Below are positions 1 through 9,059 of a stretch of 64,000 nucleotides of DNA, piece by piece. Source of the stretch: Mumia quercus (GTDB lineage: Bacteria > Actinomycetota > Actinomycetes > Propionibacteriales > Nocardioidaceae). The stretch lies in contig NZ_JANZYO010000005.1 of NCBI RefSeq assembly GCF_025506335.1, positions 340,453-404,452 on the forward strand. The letters run 5' to 3'. A program made the position numbers and the translations under genes. How positions within the stretch are numbered: the first letter of the stretch is position 1; every line of letters begins with the position of its first letter. Below the pieces are notes generated by a model. That model saw only the letters and a list, made by a program, of their open reading frames with translations, did no database searches and had not been told where the DNA came from.

Positions 1-76
1 GCGGGGGCGCCCCCCCCCCCCCCGCCGCCCGCGCCCCCCCCCCCCCCCCCGGGGGGGGGCCCCCCCCCCCCCCCGC
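1..76. repeat. C/G homopolymer low-complexity stretch
   Basis: The first 76 bases are almost only C and G, with runs of C up to about 19 long and a run of nine G. No reading frame, promoter or hairpin with a normal loop can be supported. Nothing else in the window looks like this. It may be a genuine poly-C tract, but a low-quality contig end is at least as likely. Confidence 0.7.
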
Positions 77-101
77 CGCTCCTAACCCCGGGGTCAGGCC
101 C

Positions 102-1382
102 TCAGGGGCGCAGCGTCTCGGCGGCCGCGGCGGCGCCCAGCGCCACCATCTCGGTGGAGGGCCCGGGGTGGGCGTTCACCCCGATGCGCAGGTACCCCGG
201 ACGCAGCTGGCCCACGCCCGGCACCGACGGAGCCGTCCGCCACCCCGACCACTGCCATCCGTAGCGCGCGCCGCGTCGGACCAGGTCCACCGCGCTGACG
301 TCCTCGCGGTGCAGCACGTGGTCCTCGACGTCGATCCCCAGCCGTCGCATGCTGACGAGCGGGTCCTCGGCCCCCGCGTGCTCGACCGTCCACGCCTGGC
401 CGTCGCCGGTGTGGGTCGCGCTCGGGGAGATCCGGACGGGCGTGCCCCCGTGGAGCATGGTCTGCTGGGCGAGGACGGGCGCGTGCGGGCCCAGCCCGAG
501 ATAGGTGCGCGCGGCGGGGACGCGGGGGAGCGCGCTGCTCTCCGAGCGCCCGCCCGGCGGGCCGGGTGCCGCCCACACGACGACGTCGGCGCTGACCACG
601 CCCTCGTCGGTCACCACCCCGGTCACCGGGTGCGACCCGACCACGTCGTGCGCGCGGGTCGACAGCCGGACGTCGACGCGCCGTTCCTCGAGCCGTCGCT
701 CCAGGGCAGCGAGCAGCGCGCTCGTACCCCCGTCGATCCGCCACCGGCCGAAGGAACGCTCGACGAGGTCGAACACGCCGAAGAACATCGGGAGCGAGCG
801 GGGCTGCTGACCGTCGAGGACATGACGGTCGAGCACCATCGACTGGAGCGACGGATCGCGCAGTCCGCGCCGCACGGCGCGTGCCAGCATCGTGCGAGGG
901 CTCAGCGTGCGCCACTGCTCACGGGTGAAGGAGCTGCGCCCGAGGAGCCGCTGCTCGAGCGCCTGTCGCCGCAGCACCTCCCACATCTCGTCGAAGGCGT
1001 CGACCCACCGCGTCCAGCTCGCCCCGGCGCCCTCGCCAAGGACGGCGTCGAGCGCGTCGATCTGCGCGCCGCGGCTGCCGGCGGGCAGGTCGACGACGAG
1101 GTCGCGAGCGAGCACGTGCCGACGCGCGACGGGGAGCGGCTCGAGGTCGAGCACGCGGTCGAGCGGACGTCCGGACTTCTTGAAGAGGTCGCGGACGGTC
1201 GCGGGCAGCGTGAGCTCCGACCACCCGTGGTCGAAGGACCAGCGCCCGGTCTCGTACGGGAGCAGCTGCCCGCCGAGCCGGTCGGACTCCTCGAGGAGGA
1301 TCACCCGGTGCCGGAGCTTGGCGATCCGCACGGCCGCCGCGATGCCGGCGAACCCGCCTCCGACCACGACGACGTCAGCCAC
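102..1382 (-). CDS. FAD-dependent oxidoreductase (amine oxidase/protoporphyrinogen oxidase-like)
   Basis: 426-residue putative flavoenzyme. The N-terminus has the dinucleotide-binding GGGFAG (residues 8-13) and a following acidic strand end plus LGG turn (VILLEESDRLGG), as in the NAD(P)-binding Rossmann/FAD family that includes amine oxidases, phytoene desaturases and protoporphyrinogen oxidase. The C-terminus (LRIGVNAHPGPSTEMV region) resembles the second FAD contact of that family. The substrate cannot be told from the sequence. I chose the GTG at 1382 because TAGCCT (1389-1394, minus) lies 6 nt upstream, a leaderless-promoter arrangement; GTG at 1388 is an alternative. No signal peptide is seen. 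Confidence 0.75.
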   Translation of the reverse strand: MADVVVVGGGFAGIAAAVRIAKLRHRVILLEESDRLGGQLLPYETGRWSFDHGWSELTLPATVRDLFKKSGRPLDRVLDLEPLPVARRHVLARDLVVDLPAGSRGAQIDALDAVLGEGAGASWTRWVDAFDEMWEVLRRQALEQRLLGRSSFTREQWRTLSPRTMLARAVRRGLRDPSLQSMVLDRHVLDGQQPRSLPMFFGVFDLVERSFGRWRIDGGTSALLAALERRLEERRVDVRLSTRAHDVVGSHPVTGVVTDEGVVSADVVVWAAPGPPGGRSESSALPRVPAARTYLGLGPHAPVLAQQTMLHGGTPVRISPSATHTGDGQAWTVEHAGAEDPLVSMRRLGIDVEDHVLHREDVSAVDLVRRGARYGWQWSGWRTAPSVPGVGQLRPGYLRIGVNAHPGPSTEMVALGAAAAAETLRP

Positions 1383-1388
1383 CAGCAC

Positions 1389-1394
1389 AGGCTA
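1389..1394 (-). promoter_or_regulatory. -10 element of a leaderless promoter for the FAD oxidoreductase
   Basis: TAGCCT on the minus strand, 6 nt before the GTG at 1382. TANNNT placed 6-7 nt before a start codon is the usual arrangement of actinobacterial leaderless mRNAs. No clear -35 box. Confidence 0.45.
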
Positions 1395-1610
1395 CCGAGA
1401 GGCCCGGACGGCGACTCGCAGAGCCTTCCGGTCCGGGTCGGGCACGGTGCTCAGGCGGAATGAGTACGAACGCTCATAGCGCCGGTCCGGCGCCGCGCTG
1501 CACACTGGTCAGGACGCCGCTCGTCCGGCTCGCGTCGGGGGTCGGGCCGGACGGGAGGCATCCAGGCGCCGAGCGGGGATCCGCCCGGCGCCTTCGCTGT
1601 GCCCCGTGGC
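1389..1610. other. Non-coding spacer with an ATGAG-N8-CTCAT palindrome
   Basis: The 222 nt between two minus-strand genes hold no convincing gene. Besides the -10 of the FAD gene there is an interrupted palindrome, ATGAG at 1460-1464 and CTCAT at 1473-1477 (core TACGAACG). It has the size and look of a TetR-family operator, but no regulator gene is adjacent. Confidence 0.35.
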
Positions 1611-2111
1611 TCACGCGACCTCGGTCGGGGTCCCGCCGGTGATCTCGACGAGCTGCTCGTACGACGTCGCGAACACCGCGTGCGGGTGACCGGCGGCCGC
1701 CCACACCACGTCGTGCTCGCGCAGCGCCACGTCCACGAAGGTCCGGATCGGGGCAGGGTGTCCGACGGGGGCGACGCCGCCGATGACCTGCCCCGTGGCG
1801 GCGCGGACGAAGTCGGGGTCAGCACGCTCGAGAGGAGCGAGGCCGTGCGTGGCGGCGACCAGTGCGGTGTCGACGCGGTGCGAACCGCTGGTGAGGACCA
1901 GGACCGGCTCACCGGCCGAGGCGAACACGAGGCTGTTGGCGATCGCCCCGACGCCGACGCCGAGCGCGTCGGCCGCCTCGCGCGCCGTACGGGCGGAGTC
2001 GGGGAGGACGCGGACGACCTCGTCGACGACTCCGTGCGCGGCGAGCGCGTCGACCACCTGTTGGATCCGGGGGTGCAGGGCGTCGGCCTGCGGACCGTCA
2101 GCTCCAGGCAC
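1611..2111 (-). CDS. YbaK/ProX-family aminoacyl-tRNA deacylase-like protein
   Basis: 166-residue member of the YbaK/prolyl-tRNA-synthetase-associated domain family, which hydrolyses misacylated tRNAs (for example Cys- or Ala-tRNAPro). Visible family features are AIANSLVF (57-64), VLTSGSHRVD (72-81) and the GGVAPVGHP loop (111-119). At residue 59 there is Asn where YbaK has its catalytic Lys; the second family member in this window (39052-39540) keeps FKTL. It is therefore either a variant subgroup or has changed activity. The GTG start overlaps the 3' end of the upstream L,D-transpeptidase gene by 14 nt, so the two are probably cotranscribed. Confidence 0.75.
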   Translation of the reverse strand: MPGADGPQADALHPRIQQVVDALAAHGVVDEVVRVLPDSARTAREAADALGVGVGAIANSLVFASAGEPVLVLTSGSHRVDTALVAATHGLAPLERADPDFVRAATGQVIGGVAPVGHPAPIRTFVDVALREHDVVWAAAGHPHAVFATSYEQLVEITGGTPTEVA

Positions 2112-2907
2112 CGTAGACCGTGACCTTGAGCTTCTTGTCGGCCGTCAAGGCCCAGAGCTGCTTGGCGTCAGGGATGTACATGTTGACGCAGCCGTGGCTG
2201 TGCCCGACGAACGGATCCATCATCAGGTACGAGGCGTGGAAGGCCTGCCCGCCGGAGAAGAACTGGGCGTACGGCATCTTCGCCTCGTAGATCGAGCTGA
2301 CGTGGCTCTTGCTGCGGAAGAACACCGTGAACTTGCCGGTGCGCGTCTTCGAGGAGGCAGCGCCGCCGCGGACCAGCCAGGAGTTCCAGAGGGTGCCGTT
2401 CTTGTAGAGCACGACCTGGTGGCGCTTGCGGTCGTAGCAGGCGTTCCAGCCCGACGACTTGCAGCGCTTCGGGATGCTCGACTTCCCTCGGACGGTCTTG
2501 GCGATGAGGACCTTCCACGTCGCGGTGTTCGCGACGCCGGAGCGCTTCAGCCCGTGCCGCTTCTGGAACTTCTTGACGGCCTTCTTGGTGCGCGCCGTGT
2601 AGGTGCCGTTGACGGCGCCTCCGTAGACCCCTGCCCAGCGGAGGCGGTACTGGAGCTCGCGCACGTGCTTGATCGAGGTCACCGAGCGGTCGCGGTCGCC
2701 CGGTCGCGTCGTCGCGCGGAAGAAGCGGTCCTTCTTCGAGGCCTTGGCCTTCGCTGCCTTGACGCCGGCAGGCGCCGCCGCGACGCTCGCCGCGACGGTG
2801 GCCGAGGTCTGGGCGGCTGCGGTCGCCGGGGCCGCGGAGGCGAGGGCGACCAGCGTGCCGGACACCACGAGAGTGGCAGCGCTGGCGAGTGCGGTGAACC
2901 GGAGCAT
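2098..2907 (-). CDS. Secreted L,D-transpeptidase with peptidoglycan-binding domain
   Basis: 269 residues. An N-terminal signal peptide (about 1-30, hydrophobic core then AAPATAAA) is followed by an Ala/Lys-rich linker, a PG_binding_1-type domain (about 75-135) and a C-terminal YkuD catalytic domain with SHGCVN at 237-242 (nucleophile Cys240). Family knowledge: such enzymes make 3-3 cross-links in peptidoglycan or attach proteins to it outside the membrane. I used the ATG at 2907 rather than upstream in-frame codons because GGAAGGA lies just before it and the signal peptide begins there. It fits the envelope theme of the region. The exact reaction is not determinable. Confidence 0.88.
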   Translation of the reverse strand: MLRFTALASAATLVVSGTLVALASAAPATAAAQTSATVAASVAAAPAGVKAAKAKASKKDRFFRATTRPGDRDRSVTSIKHVRELQYRLRWAGVYGGAVNGTYTARTKKAVKKFQKRHGLKRSGVANTATWKVLIAKTVRGKSSIPKRCKSSGWNACYDRKRHQVVLYKNGTLWNSWLVRGGAASSKTRTGKFTVFFRSKSHVSSIYEAKMPYAQFFSGGQAFHASYLMMDPFVGHSHGCVNMYIPDAKQLWALTADKKLKVTVYGAWS

Positions 2908-3052
2908 CGGGTTCCTTCCGGGGGCAGGAGGGGGCACCGACGCCCCCGTGCGCACAAACAATAGCCCGTGCTGTGGCGTTGCCGTGAGCGCCTGCCTAGA
3001 CTGGGCGCTGTAGGTGCTGGCAACGGCCGGTCGAATGTCAGGGAGGCCCGAA

Positions 3053-3466
3053 GTGCCGCTCTCAGAGGAAGAGCAGAGGCTGCTCGAGCAGTTGGAGCAA
3101 GCGCTCGCTGCCGAGGATCCGAGACTCGCGTCGACCCTGCGCGGCTCAAAGCTTCGCGCCCGCGCCCGACGCATCGTCGTGGTCGCGGCGGTGGGCTTCG
3201 TCGCCGGCGTCGGTCTGCTCATGACAGGCGTGATCGCCGCATCGACGCCGTTGGGCGTCCTCGGCTTCGTCCTGATGGTCGCGGGGGCCTACTTCTTCCT
3301 CACGGCCTGGAAGTCCCGCGACGTCGACTCGCCGCAGGACCCGCGCCAGGCGCCACCGTCCCAGCCGGGACACGGCGGGCGCGCCGGTCGTGCCGCCACG
3401 TCGGACTCCTTCATGCACCGCATGGAGGAGCGCTGGAAGCGCCGCCGCGACGACTCGGGCTCCTGA
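3053..3466 (+). CDS. DUF3040 family membrane protein
   Basis: 137-residue protein starting with the typical DUF3040 opening (MPLSEEEQRLLEQLEQAL, then AEDPRLASTLRG). A basic stretch is followed by two membrane helices (about 41-60 and 65-85) and a hydrophilic C-terminal tail. This family is widespread in actinobacteria and its function is not established. The GTG at 3053 is chosen over an upstream in-frame codon at 3014 because the family N-terminus starts there and GGGAGG precedes it. It is divergent from the L,D-transpeptidase gene; the 145-nt region between them must carry both promoters. Confidence 0.85.
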   Translation: MPLSEEEQRLLEQLEQALAAEDPRLASTLRGSKLRARARRIVVVAAVGFVAGVGLLMTGVIAASTPLGVLGFVLMVAGAYFFLTAWKSRDVDSPQDPRQAPPSQPGHGGRAGRAATSDSFMHRMEERWKRRRDDSGS

Positions 3467-3491
3467 CCCGCCGCACTGACCTGCCGGGCCC

Positions 3492-5813
3492 TCACTCCCG
3501 CAGCGACAGCACCTCGTCGGCCTCGCGCGAGGTGCCTCGCGTCTCCCTGACGGCGAGGACCGAGCGCGGCAGCACCGCCGCGAGCACGTGCTGCCCGCGT
3601 GAGGTGGCGTCCGTCATCGCCGTACGGAGCCGGCGGACCACCGGGGTGAGGTCGACGTCCTCGTACGACGGCGCGTAACGGCTGCGCTCCACCGCCTCGA
3701 CCAAGGTGTCGAGCGCCGCGCGGATCTCGGGGTCGTCGCGCAGGCGCGCGCGCAGCGGGGCGACCGTCGCCCGCGGCGAGGCGCCGTCCGTCCAGCCGAG
3801 GCCGAGGTCGGTCGCCGTGTCCCGCACCTCCGCCCACGCGTCCTCGACCGAGGTCTCGCCGCTGCCGGCACCCACCCGTCGGTGGCGCCTCGTCGCGCGC
3901 ACGACCGCGGGGATCGCGAGGACGAGGAGGGCCAGCGCGCCCAGGACGAGGAACAGCACGCCGCGCGACGACGAGTCGGCCGAGTCGTCGGCCGCCGTCG
4001 TCCCGGTCTCGCGCCCCGGAGCGGCGGTAGGAGCGGTGTTGGGTGCCGCGGTCGGCGCCAAGGACGAGAGAGGCTCCTCGGGAGCCGTCGAGTCGCCTCG
4101 GGCGAAGCTCGGCGGCGCGTAGCCGCTGCCGCCGGGGGTCGGCTCGAACGCCACCCAGCCGACGCCGGCGAAGTAGAGCTCCGGCCAGGCGTGCATGTCG
4201 GTGCCTCGGAAGACCCACGCGCCGGGGGCGCGTCCGGGCTCGCCGGACAGGAATCCCACCGAGACCCGCGCCGGGATGCCCAGCGACCGCGCCATCATCG
4301 CCATCGCGGTCGCGAACTGCTCGCAGTAACCGACCCGGTCGTCGGTGAGGAAGCGCTCGATGGTCTCCATCCCCGAGCCGGCCCGCTGGTCGAGGGAGTA
4401 CTCGAAGCCGCCTTCGGAGCGGAACCACCGCTGGAGGGCCAGGGCACGGTCGAAGGCGTTGTCCGCGCCTTCGGTGACCTCTTCCGCACGCTCGGCGACG
4501 ACGTCCGGGGTGCTGTTGGGGAGGTCCACGTACGAGGACATCGTCAGCGTCGACGGCGGAGCGGTGCGCAGGTCGCTCTCCGTGGGCCGGGCGATCGTGG
4601 CGTCGAACGTGTACGTCTCCCCGGCGAAGCTCCCGAGGCGCTCGATTCGGCTGACGTCGAGCATGCTCCGGTTGACCTCGACTCCCTCGGGATCGGTCAT
4701 CGAGACGGCGGTCGGCGCGTACACGAGGGGGAGCCATCGCGTGTCGAAACCGGGTGCCACCGCGACGGAGTAGCGCGCCTCTCGGCGGTCGGTGCCGGGG
4801 TTGAGGCCGGGGATCGAGGGGAGGTCGTCGTCGAGCTCCTGGCCCGCGCCGATCCGGTCGCCGAGCGTCCACCCTCGGTCGCCGACGTTCTGCAGGGACG
4901 CCAGCCGGACGTACCGCGGACGAGGGGAGCCCTCGAGCTCCTGCACGGTCAGCATGACCTCCGGGCTCTGCCCGCGGAGGTTGCGTCGCATGTCCAGCAC
5001 CGGGTTGTGGAGTCCTGTGCCGTTGCCGCCGTCACCGTTGCCCCCGCCGTCGAAGAGGCTCTGCGACGCGGTGGGAGTGAGAGCAGGGAGGAGCATCGCG
5101 ACCGCGATGGCGACGACGGTGATGCCCGCGGCGGGGAGCGCCGACGCGAGCCTGGCGAAGGGCGCAGGGGCGCCCGCCCCGGACCGCGTGGTGGCGTCGG
5201 CGGTGCCGACCATCCGGGGACCCCAGGACCCGGCGTCGTCGCGGCGCGTGACGGCGAGCAGGCCCGCGTACGCCGCCGCGCCGAGGACGAACGCCCACGG
5301 CTGGAGCTCGCCGCCGAGGAGCGTCGCGGGGATCATGAGGACGGCCAGCAGCACGAGACCGAGCGCGGGGGTCCACCGCAGCTCGGAGGCCATCACGTCG
5401 ATGACCAGCGCGAGGGCGATGATCACCGTGGCGAGGGTCGCGTCGAGCGCCGCGAGGTCGGGGACGGGGGCGGCGTAACGCTGCGCGTGCTCGTAGGTCG
5501 CCTGCCCGATCGCGCGTGCCTCCTCGAGGGTCCGGCCCGTCGGGATGAGGCCGGCGATGCCGGTGCCGGCGCCGTAGGCAGCCGTCACCCAGCCCAGCCC
5601 GACGACGGCCTGGCCGGCCACGACGAAGCCCCGAGGGGCGGCCACCGCCCGCAGGAGGATGCCGGTGAGGACGACGGCTGCCGCGCCCAGCGCGCCCTCG
5701 GCGAGGAAGGAGCTGTCGACGACCAGCGGGGCGAAGGCGGCGCCGACCGCGACCGCGAGCACCCAGACCCACAGCCCTGTCCACGCGGCGCGCACCGCTC
5801 GGGCGGTGCTCAT
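3492..5813 (-). CDS. TgpA-type transglutaminase-like membrane protein
   Basis: 773 residues. The N-terminal half is a block of membrane helices, followed by an extracytoplasmic transglutaminase-like domain and a final membrane helix near 618-640, then a DUF4129-like C-terminal tail. Catalytic residues visible: Cys497 in GYCEQFATAMAM and His541 in DMHAWPEL. The third position is FEPTPG (Glu557), where classical transglutaminases have Asp. The start at 5813 forms an ATGA overlap with the DUF58 gene. MoxR-DUF58-transglutaminase is a common actinobacterial operon; a role in envelope protein assembly is often proposed, but the substrate is unknown. Confidence 0.87.
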   Translation of the reverse strand: MSTARAVRAAWTGLWVWVLAVAVGAAFAPLVVDSSFLAEGALGAAAVVLTGILLRAVAAPRGFVVAGQAVVGLGWVTAAYGAGTGIAGLIPTGRTLEEARAIGQATYEHAQRYAAPVPDLAALDATLATVIIALALVIDVMASELRWTPALGLVLLAVLMIPATLLGGELQPWAFVLGAAAYAGLLAVTRRDDAGSWGPRMVGTADATTRSGAGAPAPFARLASALPAAGITVVAIAVAMLLPALTPTASQSLFDGGGNGDGGNGTGLHNPVLDMRRNLRGQSPEVMLTVQELEGSPRPRYVRLASLQNVGDRGWTLGDRIGAGQELDDDLPSIPGLNPGTDRREARYSVAVAPGFDTRWLPLVYAPTAVSMTDPEGVEVNRSMLDVSRIERLGSFAGETYTFDATIARPTESDLRTAPPSTLTMSSYVDLPNSTPDVVAERAEEVTEGADNAFDRALALQRWFRSEGGFEYSLDQRAGSGMETIERFLTDDRVGYCEQFATAMAMMARSLGIPARVSVGFLSGEPGRAPGAWVFRGTDMHAWPELYFAGVGWVAFEPTPGGSGYAPPSFARGDSTAPEEPLSSLAPTAAPNTAPTAAPGRETGTTAADDSADSSSRGVLFLVLGALALLVLAIPAVVRATRRHRRVGAGSGETSVEDAWAEVRDTATDLGLGWTDGASPRATVAPLRARLRDDPEIRAALDTLVEAVERSRYAPSYEDVDLTPVVRRLRTAMTDATSRGQHVLAAVLPRSVLAVRETRGTSREADEVLSLRE

Positions 5814-7048
5814 CGGGCGACCTCCTTGGCGGCGCTCGCCGCGAGCGCGCGCCAGGCGTCGGTGACGCTCTGCCCGCCGCCGACGGCGACCGCGTCCCAC
5901 CCGCGTGCGCGCGCGGTGGCCGCCAGGTCGGCGGCCGCGCCGGAGCCGGCGTCCTGACGGTTCAGCCACCGGTCCGCGTCGAGGACCAGCGCGAGCCGGC
6001 GGCCGGCGCTGGCGGCGCACCGGTCGAGGTGGTCCAGAGCTTCGGGGTCGGCGCCGGTGACGAGGGCGACGACCGTCCCGCGCGAGGCGAGGATGTCGGC
6101 GGGGACCATCGCGTTGCTGTGGCGCGAGGACGTCCCGACCGCTGCCAGCTCGTCGAGGATCAGCCCGAGCTCGTCGGGGGCGGAGTCGTGGGAGTCGGTC
6201 GTGTCGGTCGCGAGCCGGACGTCCCAGCCGTTGCCGGCGAAGTGCGCGGCGATCGACGCGGCTGCCGACACGGCCCACTCGAAGGTGCCGTCCTTGCCCG
6301 GACGGTGCACGTCGCGCCGGGTGTCGAGGAAGACGGTGACGTCGGCGTGGCGTCCCTCCTCCTCGCGTCGCACCATGAGCTCGCCGGTACGGGCGGTCGT
6401 CCGCCAGTGCACGCGGCGCAGGTCGTCGCCGGTGCGGTACTCGCGGACCGACGCGTCGTCCGGACGGCCGGTCGCCCCCAGGCGTACGCGGTGGTCGCCG
6501 CGCTCGGCGCCGACGCCGCCGGCCCACATGCGGCCCAGCGGGTGGACCGTGGGGGTCACGACCAACGGCGTGGTCGCGTGGAAGGTGCGGCCCACCGACA
6601 GGAAGCCGAACGGGTCGCCGACACGGACCGTGAGCGGCCCGATGGCGTGGAAGCCCCGTCGCCGCGGAGTCACGGCGTACCGGACCAGGCAGTGCCACTG
6701 GCTGCCGCGGCTCTCCACGGCGAAGCGACGGCGACCGCCGAGCGCGTCGGGGAGCTGGTCCTCCAGCAGGAGGGTGCCCGAGGCGCCGCGGCCGCCCCCG
6801 TCGACCCGCAGCGCGACCTCGACGTCGCTGCCGGCGGGCACGCGCGGAGGCGTGACCTCACGAGAGGCACTGACGGTGCTGCGGCTGCGGGCGACGACCA
6901 GGACCGCGGCGAGCGGCAGCGCCAGGGCCAGCACCCCGATCCGTACGAGGACGTCGAGCCCCAGGAGCATGCCGCCGACGAGCACGGTCGATCCGGCGGC
7001 GACGAAGGCGCGGCCGCGGGAGGTCAGGGCTGCGAGCGTCGCGCGCAC
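5810..7048 (-). CDS. DUF58 domain-containing membrane protein
   Basis: 412 residues with two N-terminal membrane helices (within about 10-50) and a large cytoplasmic part carrying the DUF58 signature GDDLRRVHWR (207-216) followed by RTGELMVRREE. The C-terminal half resembles a von Willebrand A-like fold with VFLDTRRD. Genes of this type sit next to MoxR ATPases and are thought to be their client or adaptor. It starts with GTG 1 nt after the MoxR stop codon and overlaps the transglutaminase gene by 4 nt, so the three genes are translationally coupled. Confidence 0.88.
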   Translation of the reverse strand: MRATLAALTSRGRAFVAAGSTVLVGGMLLGLDVLVRIGVLALALPLAAVLVVARSRSTVSASREVTPPRVPAGSDVEVALRVDGGGRGASGTLLLEDQLPDALGGRRRFAVESRGSQWHCLVRYAVTPRRRGFHAIGPLTVRVGDPFGFLSVGRTFHATTPLVVTPTVHPLGRMWAGGVGAERGDHRVRLGATGRPDDASVREYRTGDDLRRVHWRTTARTGELMVRREEEGRHADVTVFLDTRRDVHRPGKDGTFEWAVSAAASIAAHFAGNGWDVRLATDTTDSHDSAPDELGLILDELAAVGTSSRHSNAMVPADILASRGTVVALVTGADPEALDHLDRCAASAGRRLALVLDADRWLNRQDAGSGAAADLAATARARGWDAVAVGGGQSVTDAWRALAASAAKEVAR

Positions 7049-7049
7049 G

Positions 7050-8045
<996 letters not shown>

Positions 8046-8409
8046 TGCGGTCCTCCTCGGGTCCACGCATCGGGTAGGGCGACGGCGCTCCCGGCGACCC
8101 CCCAGGATGCCGAGCGTACCGGTGCGATCAACGCCAGAGCCTCGCCCGTCGCGACCGGGCTCCGCTCTCCCCACCTGCGCTCCACTCTTCACCATCGCGG
8201 CGGCGCGGGCCACAGGAATGCCGCAATCAGGGCGATCGGACGAGGTCGGCTGCGCGAGGCGAGCGAGGGCCGACGGGAGCGGGAGGGGCGCGCCGGGGTG
8301 CAAGATCGGTTGACGGTGGAGCGTTGTGGAGTAGAGTGGCGCAAAGTGGAGCAAGCAGTCGACTGACTCGGGGCCGACTGACGGCGAGACGGGGGAGGTT
8401 GCGGTGCGA
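8046..8409. other. Divergent intergenic region between moxR and mraZ
   Basis: About 360 nt without a gene. The right end carries the mraZ promoter and operator (8310-8351) and the mraZ ribosome-binding site GGGGGAGG (about 8392-8399). The left end must hold the promoter of the moxR operon; I see no strong -35/-10 pair for it. The middle shows no repeat or RNA structure I can support. Confidence 0.6.
8310..8351 (+). promoter_or_regulatory. mraZ promoter overlapped by four MraZ operator repeats
   Basis: TTGACG (8310-8315) and TAGAGT (8332-8337) are spaced by 16 bp. Inside and around this lie four direct repeats exactly 10 bp apart: GTGGAG at 8316, 8326 and 8346 and GTGGCG at 8336. MraZ proteins bind direct repeats with one-helical-turn spacing upstream of their own gene. 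The overlap with the -10 box suggests autorepression. Confidence 0.8.
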
Positions 8410-8840
8410 TGTTCTTCGGCACGTACACCCCTCGCCTCGACGAGAAGGGGCGCTTGTTCCTCCCCGCCAAGTTCCGCGACCGACTCACGGAGGGCCTCGT
8501 GCTGACGAAGGGGCAGGACCGCTGCATCTACGTCTGGCCGCAGGCGAGCTTCGAGGAGTTCAGCGACCGGATCAGCAAGACGCCGTTCACCAACAAGGCC
8601 ACCCGCGACTTCATCCGCGTCCTCTTCTCGGGAGCGTCGGACGAGGTCCCGGACAAGCAGGGACGCATCACCGTCCCCGCCCCGCTGCGCGAGTACGCCC
8701 GGCTGGGGCGTGACTGCGTCGTGGTGGGAGCCATGGAGCGGGTGGAGATCTGGGACGCCGGCCGCTGGGCGGAGTACTCCGACGCGCAGGAGGAGAGCTT
8801 CGCGTCGCTCTCGGAAGAGGTGATCGAGGGACTGCTCTAG
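8409..8840 (+). CDS. mraZ: Transcriptional regulator MraZ
   Basis: 143 residues, the usual MraZ length, opening with the diagnostic [19 protein letters not shown] and holding two SpoVT/AbrB-like halves (about 5-47 and 76-119; the second carries DKQGRITVP). MraZ forms ring oligomers that bind phased direct repeats in its own promoter and control the division and cell-wall cluster; such repeats are present at 8316-8351. GGGGGAGG precedes the ATG. It is followed by a 219-nt structured gap before rsmH. Confidence 0.95.
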   Translation: MFFGTYTPRLDEKGRLFLPAKFRDRLTEGLVLTKGQDRCIYVWPQASFEEFSDRISKTPFTNKATRDFIRVLFSGASDEVPDKQGRITVPAPLREYARLGRDCVVVGAMERVEIWDAGRWAEYSDAQEESFASLSEEVIEGLL

Positions 8841-8851
8841 CAGGGCTCGTA

Positions 8852-8987
8852 CGACCTGGCCTCTGGGCCGCTTGCTCCACCACCTGGCGCCACTTCCCCG
8901 GTGCCAGAGGTGACTTCCCAGGGCAAGCGGCCAGGGACCAGGTCGCACGATCCGCAGACGACCGGCCCCCTCGGGGTGAGGGGCCGG
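8852..8987 (+). ncRNA. Candidate structured leader upstream of rsmH (mraW-motif-like)
   Basis: Two hairpins lie between mraZ and rsmH. The first spans 8852-8945: CGACCTGG (8852-8859) pairs with CCAGGTCG (8938-8945), GCCGCTTGC (8867-8875) with GCAAGCGGC (8923-8931), and CACCT (8881-8885) with AGGTG (8908-8912). The second pairs CCGGCCCC (8962-8969) with GGGGCCGG (8980-8987). A conserved actinobacterial RNA called the mraW motif is known in front of this gene; position fits, but I cannot confirm identity. Confidence 0.5.
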
Positions 8988-9059
8988 GGCGACACACGCT
9001 GAACCACACGGAACGAGGGGTCGAGATGGTGGTCGGACGTCCTAGGGGGGCCGGGACGG

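Noticed and set aside
1460-1642. 60-codon plus-strand open frame in the spacer upstream of the FAD gene
   Set aside because: No ribosome-binding site, no recognisable protein features, and its first codons are simply the palindrome at 1460-1477.
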